In this document: positions 15,081-18,691 of the stretch, piece by piece
Numbering within the stretch: the first letter of the stretch is position 1
How the letters are laid out: the number at the start of each line of letters is the position of its first letter
NCBI GenBank assembly: GCA_964346535.1
Contig: CAYFUN010000026.1
Coordinates: forward strand, 1 to 18,691
Direction: 5' to 3'
Origin: Neofamilia sp964346535
GTDB lineage: Bacteria; Bacillota; Clostridia; Tissierellales; Peptoniphilaceae
DNA length: 18,691 nt
Program-made: the position numbers and the translations under genes
Notes under the pieces: model-generated
What the model was told of the DNA's origin: nothing
Seen by the model: the letters and a program-made list of their open reading frames with translations, nothing else
Databases searched by the model: none

Positions 15081-16270
15081 TTTGCGCCTCCGTACATAAG
15101 TTTTCCTTTTCTAAAAGTCATTAGCACTTTTCCCTTTAACTTTCGTCCAATAAATGGCGAGTTTTTACTTTTAGAAACAATATCAGCTTCATTAACAATA
15201 TATTCTTGATCGCAGTCAACTAAAACCAAGTCAGCTCTTGCCCCTTCTTTAATTTCTCCGTGGTCTAATCCTAAAATCTTTGCAGGATTATAGGCCATAA
15301 CCTCAGATAATTTTTCTAGGCTCAAGTGCCCTGGGTCAACTAAGGCAGTATAAGAAGTTGCAAAAGCAGTTTCAAGGCCAACCATGCCTGGCGCTCCCTT
15401 TGCCTTGTCTTCAGCAGAGTGAGGGGCGTGGTCAGTTGAAATACAATCTATAGTTCCATCTTTAAGTCCATCGATTAAGGCCTTGTTGTCAGCCTCTTCC
15501 CTAATTGGTGGATTAACCCTAAAGTTTTCACCAGCTAAATAAATATGGTGGGGAGTTGTTTCACAGCTAATGTTGGCACCTTGGGCCTTGTAGTCTCTAA
15601 TTATATCTACAGACCCCCTAGTTGAAACGTGGCTAAAGTGGATTTTCGCTCCAGTTATTTTTGACAAGTAGCTGTCTCTTAAAGTAATAATATCTTCAGC
15701 CAACCTGTAGTCGTAAGGAGAAATTTCTGGATCTTCGCCGTGAACCATAATGCCAATATTGTGTTTTTTTGCTTCAAGGCAGGCCTGGTTCATTACGTGG
15801 TTAGATAAAATTCCCTTGCCGTCATCAGAAATAAATTTTACATCAGGTCCAAATGATCCAAAGTCAGTTAGCTCTTTGCCCTCTAAGTTTTTTGTCACAG
15901 CAATATTTTGATAAAGGTCAATTAAGTCTAGGTCCTTAGATTTGTCGATTATATAATTGTAGACTTCCATATTGTCACAGACAGGTTTTGTATTTGCCAT
16001 GGCGTAGCAAATTGTGTAGCCGCCTTTTAGCGCTGCTTTCGATCCTGACTCAATGTCTTCCTTATAGGTGTAGCCTGGGTCCCTAAAGTGAACGTGCAGG
16101 TCTACAAAGGATGGCATTAAAACTTTTCCTGTCCCGTCAATAACTTTTACGTCTCCATCAACAGAAATATGATCAGAAATTTTTTTAATAATCCCATCTT
16201 CAATTAACAAGTCAGCAAGCTTACTTCCCCTGTGATCAGTAAGCTTAGCATTTTTAATTAAAAACTTCAT
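15077..16270 (-). CDS. pyrC: Dihydroorotase (class I)
   Basis: Closes carbamoyl aspartate to dihydroorotate using zinc in an amidohydrolase barrel. Seen: the DLHVHFRDPG motif with H59 and H61, ISDDGKG (147-153) which in class I enzymes supplies an aspartate where others use a carboxylated lysine, MVHGEDPE with H177, HFSHVS with H214, and STDHAPHSAEDK with D280. The 397-residue length and HFRDPG motif match class I (as in Bacillus), unlike the shorter class II E. coli enzyme. The start overlaps the pyrI stop by one base (TAATG). Confidence 0.96.
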   Translation of the reverse strand: MKFLIKNAKLTDHRGSKLADLLIEDGIIKKISDHISVDGDVKVIDGTGKVLMPSFVDLHVHFRDPGYTYKEDIESGSKAALKGGYTICYAMANTKPVCDNMEVYNYIIDKSKDLDLIDLYQNIAVTKNLEGKELTDFGSFGPDVKFISDDGKGILSNHVMNQACLEAKKHNIGIMVHGEDPEISPYDYRLAEDIITLRDSYLSKITGAKIHFSHVSTRGSVDIIRDYKAQGANISCETTPHHIYLAGENFRVNPPIREEADNKALIDGLKDGTIDCISTDHAPHSAEDKAKGAPGMVGLETAFATSYTALVDPGHLSLEKLSEVMAYNPAKILGLDHGEIKEGARADLVLVDCDQEYIVNEADIVSKSKNSPFIGRKLKGKVLMTFRKGKLMYGGAK

Positions 16271-16701
16271 TATTGCTTGTCCATTTCTAAGAAGTTGTCA
16301 CAATAGTGGCACTTGTACTTTTTAGTCTTTGGATCAACTAGAGTAAACTTGCTTGCAATTTCCCTTTCACTTTGGCTAATACACCTTGGGTTTTTGCAAG
16401 TGAAAATTCCAGAAAACTCTTCAGGTAGGTTGACTTGAATTTTCTTGACGATTTTTTCATCTTCAATAATATTTATGGTGAGATTTTCATCTAAAATTGC
16501 TAGGGCTGTTAGGTCCATGTCAATTTTGTTTTCGATTTTTAAAAGGTCCTTCTTGCCATATATTTTTGAATCGGCGTTAGTAATAAGAGCTACCCTGTAG
16601 TCGACCTTGTCTAAGTCTAAGAGTTTGTAGATTTCATAGCCTAGGCCTGGTCTGATATGGTCAATAACAATTCCCTTTTTAATACTAGTAATACTTAACA
16701 T
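16270..16701 (-). CDS. pyrI: Aspartate carbamoyltransferase regulatory subunit
   Basis: The zinc-binding regulatory chain that joins PyrB catalytic trimers into the allosteric holoenzyme and binds nucleotides. The N-terminal nucleotide domain has the expected IVIDHIRPG (11-19). The C-terminal zinc domain keeps all four ligands, C102 and C107 (CKNPRC) and C131 and C134 (CHYC). At 143 residues it is slightly shorter than the E. coli chain (153). Its start overlaps the pyrB stop by one base and its stop overlaps pyrC by one base. Many Bacilli lack PyrI, so its presence separates this organism from Bacillus-type operons. Confidence 0.95.
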   Translation of the reverse strand: MLSITSIKKGIVIDHIRPGLGYEIYKLLDLDKVDYRVALITNADSKIYGKKDLLKIENKIDMDLTALAILDENLTINIIEDEKIVKKIQVNLPEEFSGIFTCKNPRCISQSEREIASKFTLVDPKTKKYKCHYCDNFLEMDKQ

Positions 16702-17627
16702 TATTTACAAACCCCCAATAATTTCATAATAAGTGCCATTCTAACGTACATGCCATTTTTAACTTGTTCAAAATACTTGGCCCTTGGGTCAGAGTCAACA
16801 GCAACTTCAATTTCATTAACCCTTGGAAGTGGATGAAGGACAATCATGTCGGCCTTGGCCATAGACATTTTTTCAGGTCCTAGTATATAAGAGTCCTTTA
16901 ACCTAACATAGTCAGCCTCGTTAAAAAATCTTTCTTTTTGGACCCTGGTCATATATAAAATATCAAGGTCGCCAATAACCTCTTCTAACCTTTCAACTTC
17001 GACAAAGTTGTCAGCTCCATCTTCAAAAGTAAGTTCCATAACATACTTAGGCACCTTTAATTCCTCTGGAGAAATAAGATAAAACTTGTTGCCCTTAAAC
17101 TTGTTCATAGTCTTAAGAAGAGAATGAACAGTTCTACCAAATTTCAAGTCTCCACAAAGACCGATGTTTAAGTTTTCAAAAGTTCCCTTGTTTTCAATAA
17201 TAGTAAGTAGGTCTGTTAGAGTTTGGGTTGGATGGTAGTGGCCGCCGTCACCTGCATTAATTAGAGGCACATAAGTGTATTCAGATGCAAGCATGGCTGA
17301 TCCTTCCTTAGGATTTCTCATGGCTAAAATGTCGGCATAAGAACCGACAGTTCTAATAGTATCAATTAGGGATTCTCCCTTGGCAGCTGAAGATGATGCG
17401 GCTTCAGAAAAACCAATAACTTGGCCCCCTAGCCTTAACATAGCAGCTTCAAATGATAGCCTAGTCCTTGTTGAAGGCTCAAAAAAAAGAGTTCCTAAAA
17501 TCTTATTCTTACAAACATTAGAATAATCATCTGGACTCTTAATAATATCACGAGCTAAATCCATTAATTCGTAAAGTTCTTCAACGCTTAAATCGTCTGG
17601 ACTTACTAAATTTCTTCCTTTTAACAT
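16701..17627 (-). CDS. pyrB: Aspartate carbamoyltransferase catalytic subunit
   Basis: Condenses carbamoyl phosphate and aspartate, the first committed step of pyrimidine synthesis. Carbamoyl-phosphate site residues lie in EPSTRTRLSFE (50-60). K84 is in AAKGES (the loop contributed to the neighbouring subunit), HPTQTLTDLL lies at 132-141, and HPLPR at 265-269 binds aspartate. The 308-residue length is standard. The ATG (17625-17627) has AAGGAG (17636-17641) 8 bases upstream. It heads the seven-gene operon pyrBICFKDE. The leader carries a promoter and a PyrR-like hairpin. There is no pyrR, uracil permease or carAB beside it. Confidence 0.97.
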   Translation of the reverse strand: MLKGRNLVSPDDLSVEELYELMDLARDIIKSPDDYSNVCKNKILGTLFFEPSTRTRLSFEAAMLRLGGQVIGFSEAASSSAAKGESLIDTIRTVGSYADILAMRNPKEGSAMLASEYTYVPLINAGDGGHYHPTQTLTDLLTIIENKGTFENLNIGLCGDLKFGRTVHSLLKTMNKFKGNKFYLISPEELKVPKYVMELTFEDGADNFVEVERLEEVIGDLDILYMTRVQKERFFNEADYVRLKDSYILGPEKMSMAKADMIVLHPLPRVNEIEVAVDSDPRAKYFEQVKNGMYVRMALIMKLLGVCK

Positions 17628-17662
17628 TTTCTAGTCTCCTTAATCTAAATTAAAATCAACCT

Positions 17663-17698
17663 GATAACTAAAAAATTTCTTGTGGAAATAATGTTATC
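17663..17698 (-). promoter_or_regulatory. Second stem-loop in the pyr leader, possible weak attenuator
   Basis: Minus strand: outer arms GATAAC (17693-17698) and GTTATC (17663-17668) enclose an inner hairpin ATTTC-CACAA-GAAAT (17685-17689 and 17675-17679) followed directly by six T (17670-17675). The inner 5-bp AT-rich stem with its T-run is terminator-like but weak. Base 17698 is shared with the lower stem of the PyrR-like hairpin. Confidence 0.4.
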
Positions 17699-17728
17699 CT
17701 TTTTGAACTCACAGGTTCAATTTAAAGG
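17698..17728 (-). promoter_or_regulatory. Putative PyrR-binding RNA hairpin (pyr leader)
   Basis: In the minus-strand transcript: lower stem CCTTT/AAAGG (17724-17728 and 17698-17702), a 3-base 5' bulge AAA (17721-17723), upper stem TTGAAC/GTTCAA (17715-17720 and 17703-17708), and the hexaloop CTGTGA (17709-17714). The loop fits CNGNGA and is closed by C-G, as in known PyrR binding loops of Bacillus pyr leaders, including the 5' internal bulge between two stems. It sits about 70 bases before pyrB. PyrR bound to UMP or UTP would be expected to lower expression. The match is structural and by eye. Confidence 0.75.
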
Positions 17729-17743
17729 TCTTTTTCAAATTAA

Positions 17744-17772
17744 ATATTACATCTTAGCAAATAGATTGTCAA
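17744..17772 (-). promoter_or_regulatory. Predicted pyr operon promoter
   Basis: Minus strand: a perfect -35 TTGACA (17767-17772), 17-base spacer, and -10 TAATAT (17744-17749). The predicted start near 17737 gives a leader of about 110 bases containing both hairpins. It is back to back with the tRNA/SRP/tmRNA promoter at 17854-17882. Confidence 0.85.
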
Positions 17773-17853
17773 ATCATTTTAAGACATTTTAAAAAATTAT
17801 TCTAAAGAAAACTTGGCCTAGTTGAATTACACTTAATTTACACCTTAGATTGG

Positions 17854-17882
17854 TTGACAAGGCAGGCCATATATTATAAAAT
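17854..17882 (+). promoter_or_regulatory. Promoter of the tRNA-Ser/ffs/ssrA cluster
   Basis: A perfect -35 TTGACA (17854-17859), then TAAAAT (17877-17882) after 17 bases, or TATAAA (17875-17880) after 15. The predicted start falls at about 17889, some 11 bases before the mature tRNA 5' end. Confidence 0.8.
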
Positions 17883-17899
17883 AGATAAGCATTGATTAA

Positions 17900-17991
17900 G
17901 GAGAGATGGCTGAGCTGGCTGAAGGCGCTCGCCTGGAAAGCGGGTATACGTTAATAGCGTATCAGGGGTTCAAATCCCCTTCTCTCCGCCA
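17900..17991 (+). tRNA. tRNA-Ser (anticodon GGA)
   Basis: The acceptor arms GGAGAGA (17900-17906) and TCTCTCC (17981-17987) pair fully, with discriminator G and an encoded CCA (17989-17991). The anticodon loop CTGGAAA (17933-17939) carries GGA (17935-17937), reading UCC and UCU. A long variable arm (TATACG...CGTATC region) marks a class II tRNA, as expected for serine. The T-arm GGGGTTCAAATCCCC is intact. Confidence 0.97.
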
Positions 17992-18002
17992 GTAGAAAAT
18001 TT

Positions 18003-18269
18003 GCCGTACTAGACGGGGATTTAGCGGGGCCTTGTAACCTGCAGTCCGCTACAGCAGGGTCGACCACTAATATGAGGGGCCAACTTGTCGAGTTTGCCGC
18101 AAGCAAGTGGCAGTGACGATTGGGTCTTGTGCAACGAATGCTTGTGAACCGTGTCAGGTCCGGAAGGAAGCAGCACTAAGCAATGATTTTTCGTGTGCCA
18201 CAAGGGTGCCTGGTCTGAGTTAACTACTTGTGTACCATCGGGAAGTTGTCTTCGAACTTAGGGTACGGC
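18003..18269 (+). ncRNA. ffs: Large bacterial SRP RNA (with Alu domain)
   Basis: RNA scaffold of the signal recognition particle, which binds Ffh and targets membrane and secreted proteins. The ends pair (GCCGTAC 18003-18009 with GTACGGC 18263-18269), giving about 267 bases. The 5' part matches the Alu domain of Bacillus scRNA (segments such as CCTGCAGTCCGCT followed by AGCAGGG). The S domain holds GTCAGGTCCGGAAGGAAGCA, with the GGAA tetraloop at 18162-18165 and the AGCAGC internal loop. It begins 11 bases after the tRNA CCA, so it is probably cut from a joint transcript. Exact mature ends are inferred from the terminal stem. Confidence 0.96.
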
Positions 18270-18276
18270 ATACATA

Positions 18277-18303
18277 GGGAAGGAATAATAGCCTTCCCTT
18301 TTT
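18277..18303 (+). terminator. Terminator-like hairpin between ffs and ssrA
   Basis: GGGAAGG (18277-18283) pairs with CCTTCCC (18292-18298) around an 8-base loop, followed by TTTTT (18299-18303). It lies 8 bases past the SRP RNA end and only 7 bases before the tmRNA 5' end, so full termination would leave no room for a normal ssrA promoter after it. Confidence 0.8.
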
Positions 18304-18310
18304 AATACCT

Positions 18311-18665
18311 GGGGCCGAACATGGCTTCGACGGGGATTTTGAATCAACATAAGCGAGTCGTTTTTTGAGACAAAACGTTAAACAGCTCAAAACAAAATAA
18401 ATAACGAAAATAATAATTTCGCATTTGCAGCTTAATTAAGCTTGCATTCACCATCTAGGTTCCCCATAGGCCTAGGCACTGGTGTCAATTATATGGGAAA
18501 CAAATCTTTCTAAGTCGCCATAAGAAAGAGGGTATGAATGACGATATAACAAGAAGGACTTGTCTATTAGAACTTCTTGTCGAATAAAATTATAATAGAC
18601 TCCACTCGAAGAAAGTGTTGTGGACGAATTTTCGGACGTGGGTTCGACTCCCACCGGCTCCACCA
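18311..18665 (+). ncRNA. ssrA: tmRNA
   Basis: Transfer-messenger RNA for rescue of stalled ribosomes with SmpB. The 5' end GGGGCCGAACATGGCTTCGA and the 3' tRNA-like part (T-arm GTGGGTTCGACTCCCAC, 18638-18654, then CGGCTCC-A-CCA) form a complete acceptor stem with one G-T pair. It is one-piece, 355 bases, with CCA encoded. The tag frame runs from a GCT resume codon at 18385 to TAA at 18433-18435 and reads AQNKINNENNNFAFAA. The FAFAA ending fits the usual hydrophobic-Ala-Ala degradation signal. The resume codon is inferred from frame and from an Ala preceding no upstream in-frame alternative except after a stop. Confidence 0.97.
18385..18435 (+). other. tmRNA proteolysis-tag reading frame
   Basis: Codons from GCT (18385) to TAA (18435) encode a 16-residue tag, AQNKINNENNNFAFAA. 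The same frame upstream reads TAA then ACA, so translation cannot come from further up, and GCT gives the usual first alanine. Confidence 0.75.
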
Positions 18666-18691
18666 TAAAGACTTTAAACCAGGATTAGATC

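Noticed and set aside
18021..18203. Minus-strand reading frame of 60 residues
   Set aside because: It lies wholly within the SRP RNA on the opposite strand, with no ribosome binding site.
18472..18666. Minus-strand reading frame of 64 residues starting MVEPVGVEPTSE
   Set aside because: It is antisense to the tmRNA 3' half; its opening is the reverse complement of the conserved T-arm and acceptor stem, a well-known source of false gene calls.
1..18691. CRISPR arrays, prophage, toxin-antitoxin or other mobile systems
   Set aside because: I looked for repeated spacers, integrase or transposase motifs and small paired genes; none is visible, and the genes are ordinary chromosomal families.

Overview
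The window is about 18.7 kb of low-GC bacterial chromosome. It most resembles an anaerobic member of the Bacillota on the Clostridia/Tissierellia side (a Peptoniphilus/Anaerococcus-like relative is my guess, from style only). The support is AT-rich DNA with strong purine-rich Shine-Dalgarno sites, a large SRP RNA with an Alu domain, the PyrDB/PyrK type of dihydroorotate dehydrogenase, a type 2 isopentenyl-diphosphate isomerase, an LCP wall-polymer ligase, and a zinc-binding PyrI beside PyrB. I see no phage, insertion sequence, CRISPR array or clearly foreign island. It is mostly housekeeping chromosome with compact operons and readable control signals.

Layout. (1) 1-3070, minus strand: a TPR-repeat protein, methionine aminopeptidase (map) and a MATE exporter, transcribed in that order and ended by a terminator at 4-36. 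(2) 3196-4653, plus strand: a lone HerA/DUF853-type ATPase, sharing a bidirectional terminator (4671-4711) with the next unit. (3) 4710-7632, minus strand: an LCP protein, fni and a DegV-family protein, with a promoter at 7676-7704. (4) 7709-8557, minus strand: citG, without any citrate lyase gene nearby. (5) 8670-11088, plus strand: a lipoprotein of unknown function with its own terminator, a 319-base AT-rich gap, then a radical SAM protein with a SPASM-like C-terminus. (6) 11089-11222: two back-to-back terminators and a GGGGAC/GTCCCC palindrome. (7) 11223-11945, minus strand: pgeF. (8) 12035-17627, minus strand: the pyrimidine operon pyrB-pyrI-pyrC-pyrF-pyrK-pyrD-pyrE, with most junctions overlapping, an intrinsic terminator after pyrE, and a leader with a near-consensus promoter and a hairpin that closely matches a PyrR-binding loop. 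(9) 17900-18665, plus strand: tRNA-Ser(GGA), SRP RNA (ffs) and tmRNA (ssrA), tightly spaced behind one clear promoter.

How the genes work together. The pyr operon encodes UMP synthesis from carbamoyl phosphate and aspartate: PyrB/PyrI make carbamoyl aspartate, PyrC closes the ring, PyrD/PyrK oxidise it to orotate, PyrE adds ribose phosphate, and PyrF decarboxylates to UMP. Carbamoyl phosphate synthase and PyrR are not in this window. The RNA cluster serves protein export (SRP RNA), ribosome rescue (tmRNA) and serine decoding. The rest are largely independent maintenance functions: N-terminal methionine removal, isoprenoid precursor isomerisation, wall-polymer attachment and drug/cation export.

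Start sites were checked against Shine-Dalgarno spacing. citG and pgeF were moved to internal ATGs. The MATE, HerA-like and LCP genes start at TTG, and pyrF starts at GTG.
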